This document shows positions 1-10,469 of a stretch of DNA of 64,000 nucleotides, piece by piece. The stretch covers positions 248,001-312,000 of the forward strand of contig NHZP01000025.1 of the NCBI GenBank assembly GCA_003313425.1, written 5' to 3'. Both the position numbers and the translations under genes were made by a program. Every line of letters starts with the position of its first letter. Positions within the stretch are counted from its first letter, which is position 1. This DNA is from Pseudopyrenochaeta lycopersici. Lineage: Eukaryota > Ascomycota > Dothideomycetes > Pleosporales > Pseudopyrenochaetaceae. The notes under the pieces were generated by a model. It was not told the DNA's origin. It saw only the letters and a program-made list of their open reading frames with translations, and ran no database searches.

Positions 1-1457
1 CGCCTGCATCATCGCGTACCTGGTCACATCGATCCGCTTTCTCTCCAGCAATGAAACCGGCGTGAACGTCGCTGCTACAGTAATCTGGCAGTAAGTCTTA
101 CTCGGCTATTCGCTCATGTCGGCAACCCTACCCATGCTCAGAAAATTCGTGCAGAACTTCACAACAGGTGGTATGGGTTTTAGCCAGAATATTAGCGTCA
201 ATATAGGTTCCAGCCAGCATAGCCAACAAATTACCACCGCAGTGCAAATGAGCGTGCTGTCAAAAAAGCCGAGCACAAAATCTATACACGCTATCACTAC
301 TCCAGACCCAAGGCCAGCATCAACGCGATCACGCTCAGGATCTCACCTTTCAGAGAGTATAGCACAAGACTCCTCATCTGTAACCTTACTAATATAAGGC
401 TATTATCACGAGAGGCTACGAGTAAACGCCCAGAACCATCCTCGAATCCTCTTCATTAAACGTGACAAGGGATTGAATGTCCGGGAAGCAATCTCCATTG
501 CACCCACGACCAATCGTAGTCCGAATCGGTATAATGGGACTCATTGGCGACGAAAGCTCGGCCATCCTATCCAGAAGAAAGGTTAGTATAAGTGCAAGAG
601 AAAATTATTTCAGGGTCCTACCGCGGAGAAAAATATAGTACTTATATACTTTATAGAGAAATATAAGCTATAAAGCTTTTAGATAAGCTATAGCAGGGAA
701 ACAAGCGCCTTGCTCTGCTCGGAGACTCCGTTCTACGAGGTTGTCCTCCTTGTATGTCCGATAGGAATCTAGAGCATAGTGGTCATTCAGGGACGAGAAT
801 CCATCTCTGCGCTATAGTGTGGCGTGGTCCAGCACAGGACTGAATGCTGCTGTGACGTTTATCATCGTGGGCTATTTTTGGCAACTGCGAGCGCGTGGAA
901 AGCGAGCCACCCCTCGAAACATGCCCAGGCGTTTTCGGCTCATAATAATCTTGGGGGCCCGCAATTGAAGTCTTCATACGATCTTCGATATTAGCCAGCG
1001 TTTAGTCCGCGAGATGAAAGGTATTTCTCTGATTATTCGGGCAGGAGGAACCATGGTTGAGGACTTAAAGTGAGCAAGCTGCAAAGAACGAGTGATAACG
1101 CGGAATGTCTGTGCGCGTCTAAGTCACAGGCCCGGCCGCTCCTCGATCCCTTTGACGCTCCTCGACACAAATAAAGCGATCTATACTTGTTTCTTGTTCC
1201 TTGTTGCGAATTCTGTGAATTCTATTGCAAACTTTTATGAACCTAACATATCGATTCCAACCATGCTGATCTTTGCGAAGAAGTACGAGCGGTCGATGTT
1301 GGTTGGTTTTAGCGTCTGATCATCGACACGCGCCATCGAGTTGGTAGTCTACATATCTTCAGCGCCTTCTTTAGTTGGGTATTAATGAATAGCAGAAACT
1401 GAATTCGTTCATATAACGCTTCAATGACCCTGATATTGAATACGCAAGAACTTATAA
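1..1457. other. Gene-poor stretch
   Basis: I see no supportable gene here. Only short open frames without family resemblance are present. A TA-rich tract lies around 625-700. This may be eroded transposon or intergenic DNA, but nothing identifies it. Confidence 0.5.
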
Positions 1458-2015
1458 TCACCAATGCAGCAGAGTGCAATGCGGCAGCCAACCAGAATGG
1501 TCAGCGTCCATATACATTAGCTTCTTCCCGACTAGCGTCGGCGACTGCGTGCTAACAAACTGCCTTTGATCAGCGACAAAAGCTGCAGAATATACAATCA
1601 CCTTACGAACAGCACACAGAATAATGAGTATATGGTATACCATGGACAAGATCAGCTCAGCAATCACAGCGACTGCTCGACATACTGCCAACAAAAAGAG
1701 TATTGACCAAGCGATCGTGAGCCAGATATGGACGTTGCTTCGAGAATGGCAGAGATATTCCGCGTCAAAAGGTTCGCTAGTGACTATTAGTATGAAAGAA
1801 GAAAAAGGCAAAGACACTCACTTGTGGTCGGAGCCAACGAGTGTACTGCCATCGTAGCCAAAGTATTCAGGCCAAGTCGCTCGTACAGCTTCTCTTCCAT
1901 AGCTCGCTGTGCTGTAGAAATGGGAAAGGGTGAAATCTGGCCCTTGGCGTATAATCCACAATGTCTTGTGTTCCTTAGGACGAGTCGATATCCGAGGCGC
2001 GATTCCCACCAGCAT
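1458..2015 (-). CDS. Hypothetical membrane protein, two exons
   Basis: I do not recognise the family. Exon 1 (2015-1822) ends at a GTGAGT donor. Exon 2 (1776-1458) follows an acceptor TAG placed just after an ACTAAT branch-like sequence, and the frame is kept across the join, giving about 170 residues. Exon 2 has one or two hydrophobic stretches (residues IWLTIAWSILFLLAV and a second VYHILIILCAV), so a membrane protein is likely. The reading frame is also open upstream to 2039 without an ATG, so a further 5' exon is possible. The stop at 1458 may lie inside another intron, because a neighbouring frame continues. A chance frame in gene-poor DNA cannot be excluded. Confidence 0.35.
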
Positions 2016-2039
2016 TGTGAGCTTATTTTTCAATCTCAC

Positions 2040-3010
2040 GAATCGATTATGCTCGATCTGCTTTGTACAATATTTCGCGGGAGCTTATGAAAGGATAATA
2101 GCGCCCGGGCGCAAAGGAAACCCTATCTGTCTCCCGAGCATGGCAGCGTTGTACGCGATATAGAAGTTATCGGCCAGTTTACGATCGACATCGTCAAGTG
2201 TGATGACGTCACCTCCGCTCACCGAGACTGAGGACGGCCTGTTAAAGTTTCACACTTTTGAAGGACGAAAAAAGGGAAACGGAGATCCGCAGTGATCAGT
2301 TGTTACGGCGCGTTCGCAACCAATACTCGAAATGGCGGAGTAAGACACGGAAGCTTCTAAACTTAGATCTGCGTGCGCAGAAAGGCCACTTTCGACGTTT
2401 TGCGCGGAGCCCATTTCGCACTCCGCACTCAGCAGTCCTTACACTCCATCCTTCATTCCTCCCCTAGCCTGACTGCGCCAATGTGGTTGCGCCCGCTCTT
2501 CGTCTCTATTTTCTCTCTTGCACACTGTCGCTTTCCCTGTTATTGCATTGCCTGTGAAGACCTTCGCTCATCATGCGCTCCATACTCATGGTAACTTAAG
2601 GAACATACCCTCAACAAGACTGCAGGACTGTTTGCCATCAACGAGGCGGTCAACCAGCTACAGGGTCCGCCGTGTATAGCTCTCGGCGAGAAAAGCTTCC
2701 CAATACTAGCAGCCAGCATGCGACCTTCTCGGACTTGCAGTCGGCGCTGTTATCGGTACAGCATACGGGTAATGGCATTGCAGTTCTGCCAAGCGCAACC
2801 ACGGAAGAGCATCATCACAGTTGACGTACCATTCATCGTGGACTGGCTCGTGATTATCGCACACAGTCGCTGCCAGCGTGGTTTCTAGCGCAGTCGTCAG
2901 TGGTGGCGTCCATCCCTTGCCAGCGTGATACATGGGTCTGAAAGAGCAACCGCCACTTTAATAGACATCTTATAGGCAGTGAAATCCCTTCCTCGGTACG
3001 ATTTCATTCA
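2040..3010. other. Intergenic stretch
   Basis: No convincing gene. A CRE-like palindrome TGACGTCA sits at 2204-2211. The open frames here show no recognisable motif. Confidence 0.4.
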
Positions 3011-3304
3011 TTGTCCGCTCACATTTACAGACGATCAGCCCATATTTCTAGCGCTGCAGCCGTGTCGTCCCAACCGCAGTCCCAGCTGGTAGCGCATACG
3101 AAGGCAAGACAAGCCGCCAACAACAACTACCAGAAGCTCTCGAAAAATCTCTACGGAAAGCTGTCGAAGCTGTGCCACGAATACGGCGCGGACATCTACT
3201 TCCTAGCGTATCGCAACGGTCGATACAATGTTTTCGGGCCTTGGGCGCCGCGAGATCGAGATGCTCTTGTAGGCCCTTCACCTCTCACGCCTATTGAGGG
3301 CTAA
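3011..3304 (+). CDS. Small MADS-box-like protein (hypothetical)
   Basis: The 97-residue frame contains, at about residues 35-74, a stretch with the layout of the degenerate MADS/SRF-like small proteins common in fungi: basic residues, then a helix with KLSKLCHEYGADIYFLAY, then NGRYNVF. In that family the core is K-x-x-x-L-C-x-x-x-x-A-D-[VI] followed by a strand and N-G-[RK]-Y. If real, it could bind DNA, but it is much shorter than a functional MADS transcription factor and no partner gene is visible. The similarity is from memory of the family pattern only. The opposite-strand frame at 3301-3546 was not kept. Confidence 0.45.
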   Translation: MSAHIYRRSAHISSAAAVSSQPQSQLVAHTKARQAANNNYQKLSKNLYGKLSKLCHEYGADIYFLAYRNGRYNVFGPWAPRDRDALVGPSPLTPIEG

Positions 3305-3756
3305 CTCTTGCTAAGGATAAAGTATACCCTCCACCGGTGATCAAGTCGCCAGCCCATTGCCGTCGAGCTCGTCATGAACAAGCGAAGGTGATCGTCCACG
3401 AGCCCTGCTTCACAGGAACTGCATGACTTCAGCACACGCACTCCGACCACCGTCATCGATGAACACCGATTGCACCATGGCCGTGGCTGAATCGGATAGC
3501 TCACTCTTATAAAGGCAGTGGCTGGGAGCCTAGGCTTGATGCACATCAGTGTAGGTGTTAGATTTGAGGGTCTTCACGCGACAGGCAATAAATAAGAGAT
3601 GAATCTTGATGGGGTCCGATGATTGTTGATTCATTCGATCCTCCGTCTCCTTTTACTTCCTTAGGTGTTGTGTTGTTACACCCGAGATTGGTGTTACGTG
3701 ACTATCCCTCTTGTGTCTGCACATGACGTAGGCCGGCTGGATGTTCCAGGTACCTA

Positions 3757-4230
3757 TTATCTGACAGTTTGTTTTCTTAAAAAGGCCTAAATAAGGATGT
3801 CTACTATAACGCTGTCTCTACTCTTTCTAGCGTAGTAGATCCTATTACCTAATCTACTTAATTACTAGTAGCGTTAGGATATTATAGATACTAGGAGGCA
3901 GGAATAGTATTAACTCTAGTCTGTGCCTAAACTTAACGCTATGCCTAGAAGCAGCTATTTCTTTCCTATATTTATTATATTAACTCCTAACTATTTACCT
4001 AATCCTCTCTATAACGCGTAGTAAGTTACCTTAAGAAGTTATAAGGTAGTTGTCAGATACAAGCAGCGATCGTACGCGATACTGCATTGTAGCACAAAGC
4101 TCGGGTGTAACCACTTGGCACACACACACTACATAAAAAGGACAAAATAGCAAAGAACTTAATGATCAATACAATGAAATAAAAAAAAAAAAAAAAAAAA
4201 ACCCCATCAACCTACCTCATCGCATTTGAG
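3757..4230. repeat. TA-rich, probably RIP-mutated tract with TIR-like ends and poly-A run
   Basis: The stretch is strongly enriched in TA, CTA and TAG words, as expected after RIP. The words TATCTGACAG at 3758 and TTGTCAGATA at 4050 form an inverted pair about 300 bp apart, and a third copy, TATCTGACAG, lies at 4235 at the edge of the MULE remnant. A run of about 24 A lies at 4178-4201. These may be terminal repeats of a small element, but no target duplication is clear. Confidence 0.4.
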
Positions 4231-4239
4231 CATTCTATC

Positions 4240-5241
4240 TGACAGTAGTCCTTTAAGACCTTATATATTCCTTTAATAGGTAAGCTTATAATTATATTAT
4301 AGTATTAGTAATAAGAAGTCTACGCCGCTGCCTACTTAGTACGCGTAAGGTATTAGTTCTCTCTTAGGTATCTGTAGAGCTCTTACTAGTAGTTATAGTC
4401 TTTAAGTAGTTCGTCCTACTTAAACTAGAACTCTAGTAGTCTTTTTACGTGGATAAGCTACTCTAGTTAGTTCTATAGGTAATTTATTTACAGAATTACT
4501 TTATTTAAAGTATTCTAGCTGCTAGAGTAGGTATACCTAAGTCTAACGCTTTATAAACGTAGTCCTATGTTTAGCGATCTTCTACTTCTCTTCTTTTATC
4601 CTACTATTAGCGTCTTACTAGGTCTGTTAGGCCTTCGTCTAGACGTTTTTATTAATGTGCCACACGTATAAGAGTTAAGGAACTCCTAGGAGTAGTAAAC
4701 AAGCTGCCGTCTTTAATACTTCCTCCTAATTACTAATAAATACTCGTAGTCGTTATATCCCTATCTTAAGAAGGAAGTTCGCGATTACCTAATAGTAGTC
4801 TGCTTACGTTTTATTACTAAGAAAGTAGAAGCCTGCAGAGAAGAAGGTCTGTAGATTAGTACAGCTAAGCATGTACAACAGTAGGAGCTTATACTTATTT
4901 GTTTAGTAGGTGTAATCTATTAAGAGTACATCTAGGTTAGCAAGAAGCAGCTTAACCTGCTTCTAGTAGGCGAAGAAGAGATTTTATACATAGTTATTAT
5001 CGTCCTTCTTAACAGCAAATATCCAGTCTGCCGTAGATAAGTCGTCCAGCAATGTCTCTATTAGACTTCTCCCATTCAAGTGTTTCTCCCGAATTGCCTT
5101 CCTCTCGCCCCGGATATCAGTTGCAGAGATCAGTGTGTCTTGGTCTTCCCTTTGAATTACAGCTAGTATTTGCATCGGCCGCGCCCCAGATGACGTCCAA
5201 AACTGGATGAAGATGGTTACTGGGATAGTCAGACCGAGCAT
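4240..5241 (-). pseudogene. RIP-degraded MULE (Mutator-like) transposase
   Basis: The intact start of this reading frame (5241-4987) reads as the end of a FAR1-type DNA-binding region: GARPMQILAVIQ, then a block with LISATDIRGERKAIREKHLNG. The same frame continues below 4987 through many stops with clear transposase content: LFFAY, LLANLDVLLIDYTY (the first catalytic Asp of the MULE DDE domain), TNLQTFFSAGFYFLSN, VIANFLLKIGI, RLRVFIS. The stops are TAA and TAG where Gln and Trp codons are expected, so both strands took C-to-T changes, which is the RIP signature. The coding part appears to run to about 4240. It cannot make an active enzyme. The family assignment is confident, the exact borders are not. 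Confidence 0.8.
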
Positions 5242-5298
5242 TGGAAACGACGAAACCTTAATATATTAGTAGACGTCAGACTAGTTCTGGTGGACACT

Positions 5299-6025
5299 TT
5301 ACAGCGTACACCGGGCTTCTACTGACACACGAGCACTGCTGCCGGAGACATACAAGAAAAACACAATTGAATTTTGAAATCCGGTTATGTTCCCATAGGG
5401 GGAGCTGAAAAGCGTGTATTGCTGCCTACAGCGATGCCAAAAACGATTAGATGCTGATGAGATCCAGACCATGACTCTAAAGAGCTCGAAGTTGTACCAA
5501 GAGCTGAAAATGTAGAGATGGCTATATGCCGAGAGCTGTGAATATACCGTCTTCAAGGCGTTGTGGACGCTGCGGCGAGGCTGGGCACAACACGCGAACA
5601 TCAATACCGTTATAGTCGTCTGTAAGATGCTCATCAAATCCCTTACCACCACTGTTGCTGTCCTCTGCTGTAGCCACTGTAACAGCTTTGCTGCCCTCAG
5701 TGGGCGCTGCAATCGCGCCTTCAAGCTGGGATTCGCGCAACTGCGACTCGAACGTGGGCGCCTCGGACGGCTGGGATGCGGTACCTAGGGCTTTACGCGG
5801 CGATAGACGTTGTGATAGCTGCTGGCTATTATCAACCTTAGCAGGTCCCGTAGAAGTGCCTCGAGCAGTGACTTTGACGCGCTTGTTAGGAACAATAGTA
5901 CTGCTGCGAGTAGTACTATTGCGGGCGTGTTTTAGGCTAGGTAGTGCCATATTAACGAAGAGATCAAGTAACAACACTAAAATTGAGCAGGTAGAGCTGC
6001 TCCAAAATATATAATAACGCGTCAA
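5299..6025 (-). other. Open frames upstream of the MULE remnant, possibly its N-terminal part
   Basis: Two overlapping frames (6025-5522 and 5724-5299) lie directly upstream of the MULE remnant on the same strand. The first, from an ATG at 5949, is Ser/Thr-rich and basic and ends in an acidic segment. I recognise no domain. Orientation and adjacency suggest the 5' part of the same transposon or of another broken one. It could equally be unrelated. Confidence 0.3.
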
Positions 6026-6069
6026 AGTTGAGACGGTGGATAGCTAGGTAAGGTGCCATGCTTACTAAG

Positions 6070-6297
6070 CTAACGACAACACTAAGAAATTATCGCGATA
6101 TAGCGCATATAGCAAAGTCAGCAACCTCATCAAAAATTGCTACCTAGACATCAAGCCAGTCAAGCCTATCAATCAAGCCTTCCCTCAAGGCTTGATTTGG
6201 CTGGCAAATTACTATGGGAAGGCTTGACTTGTTGGAATGCTTATGTAATCAAGCCAAACAATCAAGTGCTTGATAGAAGCTTGATTGTCGACATGTC
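6070..6297. repeat. MITE-like element rich in CAAGC words, copy A
   Basis: The core at 6148-6297 begins ACATCAAGCC and ends GCTTGATTGTCGACATG, with many direct and inverted copies of ATCAAGCC/GGCTTGAT inside. A second copy lies at 16312-16565, with the same ends and internal order. Sequence upstream of the core (from about 6070) also aligns with the other copy. No coding capacity is visible, and no target duplication is certain. Confidence 0.65.
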
Positions 6298-6647
6298 TGG
6301 CAATGACCTTAGGGAGATGGCGTCGGAAGAAGGCTTTGCCTAGAGGAAGGCATTGGAACAGCAGAAACCCGAAGCGAAGAATTGGTCTAACTGGTTGAAG
6401 AAGCGGCTGCTTCATATCCTGTATTCCGATTGGGTACCATGTTGGCGACGCGGAGCCTACTATTGGCGTCACCGCGCTTTGGCTAGTTGCTTGATACCTC
6501 CTGGTTTGGTTGCTCGTTGGAAATGATAGGGCGCTGTATCGGTGCAACAACCCCTTCTGAAATTCTATATACACTTGGAGACTTCTTTTCAATACCAAGT
6601 TTCACCACGACCAGTTCCCTGTTGTCAAGCCGATAGCGATACCCCTG

Positions 6648-8305
6648 TCATTGTATTAGTCCTATGAATTTTTTGCAGCCGGAACTTAGGGAACCTACCA
6701 CGGCATGTTCCTTTGCACTCTTGTGTTTCAACGGGAACCACATCTCCGGCACCCTTAGCTCTGTCAACGTCACAAGTTCTGGTAGCACCAGATTGGATTC
6801 TTCTCTGGAGTCCGCTCTGATCATCTCGTGAAACAAACCCTGTAACCGCGCAAGTGTACTGTGGGGTACGGGATGATAAATCACTGGTGCTAGAATGTCA
6901 ATGAGATGCAAGTACCCCATTTCTCGGGCAATTTCCGCAGCGGTAAGGTCACGGTGCTCGACGATTGTGTCGGAATGTCGGGTTCGCAAGGTCCCTACGA
7001 GTAATTAGTGGCAGTCAACATTAATCATGCGAAAAACTCATAGTGTTTGTGCCTTACTTAGGGACCCATTAGCGATTAGATATCTGACGACATTGATTGG
7101 AGCACGATTGTACGCAGCTTGATGGAGGGGCGTCCAGAACTTGGCTTTATCCGCCATATGAGGGGGTTCTGTTTAGCGTCAGTGAATGCGCGCTGCTTTT
7201 AAGGACTAGATGGTTTCTCACTTAGACGGACCACATTTGCCCAATTCTCACAATACGCGTACCTAGCAACTTCAAGCAGCTCCATTACCTCATCCCATTT
7301 CCCATACTTTGCTGCATTGGACATCATGTCTCGCTGTTGCAGGTAGACTCCCGAGAATCTGGTCCTGATGATGTCACCTGGCCACATTGGTATGACATCC
7401 ATCGAACCTTTTTGTACTTTCCTGTCATTGCTGGGATGTTTCTCGTAACTAGAGAGCTCTGCAAAGTCGGAGCCTCTGCCGTAGGGCACAGTCGATGTGG
7501 GCTCGTGTTTTCGCTTTGGTTCTTCTGAGGATAGCGTGGATGGCGAAGTAGATGACTCATCCTTTAGAGACTCTTTGATTTCCTTCCGAAGCCGAGCGAA
7601 TGCCCTTTTCCGGCCCTCTCCATATATAAGTGGCATGTAGATGTCAAAGATGCCTAGGAGAGAGTACGCCGCATCTTCTTCGCGTCTTGCCTCGCGTCTT
7701 TCCGCCCATAACATTCGCTCATCAACACTAAAATCAGCTAAAGAGCGACCTTGGAGAGCTTGCACAGAAATTCCTGTAATGTTATGGATCTCTTGCACGA
7801 GCGATACTTTATCCCCAAGTCGTTCGCCCTCCGCGGAAAAGAAATCAACAAACGTTGGAGCAATAAGCTCTTGGAGCGTCCAGCCGCGAGTAAACCATCT
7901 GCTATGTCGAAAGGCTTGCTCCCACGTCTGCTGAGAGGATGAGTCGTTTTGAACAGAGCCACCGTGTGAAACATCGGATAGATAGACGTAGCATTTAGCC
8001 GCACCTTGGTACCAACGAAACATAGAGTTAATCGCCTCTGAAAGCTCTGCGCTGCTTGATTTGTCGATGCAGCAGGTGTCCACCCAGAAGTATTGGAGGT
8101 TGTCATTGGCGGCATGCTTCCCGCAGAACTGGATCTTTCTATAGCCAGCTTTGGTTTTGCCTATACCCTCCATTAAGTCTTTAAATGTAACCTCTTCATC
8201 GTCTGCTGCCCAGGTATGCGAAAGGACAGCATAGCGCGGAATTTTCCTGCCAACGAATTCAACCAGGCTAAATTCGCCGCCATTTTCAACTTGCAAAAGA
8301 CGCAT
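6648..8305 (-). CDS. HET-domain protein with C-terminal ankyrin segment
   Basis: Heterokaryon-incompatibility (HET) proteins control nonself recognition and programmed cell death between fungal strains. Start chosen at 8305 (MRLLQVENGGEFSLVEF), the usual start of this group. The HET signatures follow: YAVLSHTW, then YFWVDTCCIDK, AINSMFRWY, SRWFTRGWTLQELIAP, and AAYSLLGIF. Two introns are supported: 7221-7169 (GTGAGA to CAG) and 7057-6995 (GTAAGG, ATTAATG/ACTAATT branch, TAG). Exons 8305-7222, 7168-7058 and 6994-6648 join in frame to 513 residues. The middle exon holds an ankyrin motif (FWTPLHQAAYNRAPINVVRYLI), followed by a C-terminal block ending near PEMWFPLK that accompanies such repeats. 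No frame damage is seen. Its upstream region is a copy of the 1.1-kb repeat listed next. Confidence 0.9.
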
Positions 8306-8459
8306 GAGAACTGTCAGCGAGCTTGTGTTAAGGGAGTCATGAGAGTAGATGTAGGCAAGATGCACGCAGACCGACCGATCAAAGGACTGTGACTGTGTTG
8401 GCTGGCAGATTCATGGGAGAACACTCAAAGGAGCTAGTTGGTGATGATGATGGATGGAT

Positions 8460-9581
8460 GGATTGGTCCTGACGTGCTTCACTGCGTAGCGAGACACACT
8501 TTGTGGCGAGACAAATGAGGGGTACTTTGACTCTCAGCAAGTTGAATCCCATGATCACGTGTGCCTGCCTATAGCTGCCTAGTAGGCAACCGGATCTATT
8601 GTCTATATAAGAACACCAAGATGGCTAGCCTTTACAATTAAGCATGCTACCACATTCCAACTCAAGCAACTGGAAAACCCATGCGCATAACGAATATTGC
8701 TATAATTCTATAAAAGTAATCTGCTGTAGCTAACCCTGAATGTCCATGTTCCACTCTTCCCCAAAAATTACGTTCGCATCATCGCCTCAGTCGGATTTGT
8801 ACAGCGCCTTCTTTTGCGGCGTAACAGACCTCCCTTCCCACAGCGCCAACGTTAAGTCTTTATCGCTCCGAATTTCGTAGAATAGCCTTGTCCGATCCTC
8901 AGAACCTCCCTCTAATACTCAGAAGCTATCATCAGCCTAGTGCGCGCTGTCGCGGGCAAAATCATGCAGGGTTGCCATGTTGATTAGTACTTCCAATGGA
9001 AGCGAATCCATAATCCTAACTAATGCGAGATGACCCCGCCTTCCCAGCTCATACAAGCGCTCGGAATATGATTAAATCCGGCTTGGGATTGGGAGCAGTG
9101 CCAAGACTTGCACTTGTCCAGCGTCGAAGCGGCTTTGACACAGCTATCCTACGCACTCGAGATGCGGTCCAACACACGATGACCTCGATAGCTTCCTCGC
9201 CCTCAAGCTCCGAAACCGACTGCTGCCCCCTCCGCTAACCGAACGAAAGGCCTCTAGTCTCGGCTCGTGGAAGGAAAATACAATTATAAGATAGGATAGA
9301 GTGGGACGGCCCTAGTGGTGATACAGCTGTCGTATGGCCAAATAATGAACGGCTCCCTACATGAGCACTACAATCTTTAGGGTTGTAGAGACGTGCTTTA
9401 ATTTGACATGTTAGGGACATGAGGAGTTTGGATCGTTCATGTTCGCGATGGATGAGTATAGCAGAGCTGTGATGGTAGCTATGCTTGGCAAGGCACTGCA
9501 CTATCTAGGGCTGCATGCCGTTCTCTGACCGGAAACGATCGTTATATCTCTTCCCAACGCCATCCATTCTAGACGTTCACG

Positions 9582-9583
<2 letters not shown>
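8460..9583 (-). repeat. Diverged dispersed repeat of about 1.1 kb, copy I
   Basis: Read on the minus strand, this stretch aligns by eye, block after block, with 15200-16318 read on the plus strand. Shared words include ATGCAGCCCTAGATAG, CTTGCCAAGCATAG, GGTCATCTCGCATT, GCTACAGCAGATTA and AAAGTACCCCTCATTTGTC, all in the same order. The copies differ by many substitutions and small gaps, and neither keeps a long shared open frame. It directly precedes the HET gene and so may supply its promoter. Confidence 0.8.

Positions 9584-9660
<77 letters not shown>
9584..9660. repeat. (GT)n microsatellite
   Basis: An uninterrupted GT dinucleotide run of about 77 bp. It sits at the outer end of repeat copy I. 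At the matching place copy II has only a short CACACA, so the run expanded after the copies split. Confidence 0.98.
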
Positions 9661-9662
<2 letters not shown>

Positions 9663-10469
9663 CTATTAACGTTCACGGCATGTTCTTGGGGGATGTTATT
9701 TTTCGGCGTGGAAGAAGGGAAGTCTTTTGAGGGTAGGCGCTGGGCGTTGTCACGAGGGCCGGTCGGCACCCCGAGCACAGCCTCCAGCCACGACATATTG
9801 ATGAGCGGATCCGGCCAGGTTGCCGGAACCGGACCCACTGCGGGAACCAAAATCGGCATCTAAAAACTGGTTGCCACCTAATCACGTGATTATTGACTTC
9901 GAGTGAACGGTTTCAAAATCGAACCCGTCTCCTATCGCGACTTCGAGGATACGCCCGCAACGCCTTATGTGCGCTCTTTAAGAGTGCACTACAACTTAAG
10001 CGGTGACTGCTGACTGACCGATCCGGCAGTCATCAATTCTCAGACACGTGTTGCCAATTCGGCGTTGCTTCGAACCGTCGACAACGCTCCGGAAACAGAT
10101 CAAGCCGTCAGCACAGCAGCCAAGAAACCATTCTCAATGCGGATATGGAGTATTACTCCCAAAATGATTCGATATCGTGAACGCACAGCCAGTGCAGGTT
10201 GTCAACTTGTGTGATGCCATGTGACCATACTCTTCCAAATCATTTGTGCCAGAAGCGGCTAGCAGAAACCAAACAGCGGCGGCATGAAGAATGGATATAT
10301 ACCTTCCGAAAATATCACATCGTGTACCTATTTTGAAGCCTTAGAAAAGCATTAACAAGAAACATGTCATCCAAGGAAATGCCATGGAACGTGAGGGAAT
10401 GTGCTCAATGCCTATAAAAGCCTACACGCAACCTTGGAAGCGCTTCAATACATGTATCAAAGAACAAGC

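Noticed and set aside
9515..9863. Frames encoding poly-CV or poly-HT
   Set aside because: They are translations of the GT microsatellite.
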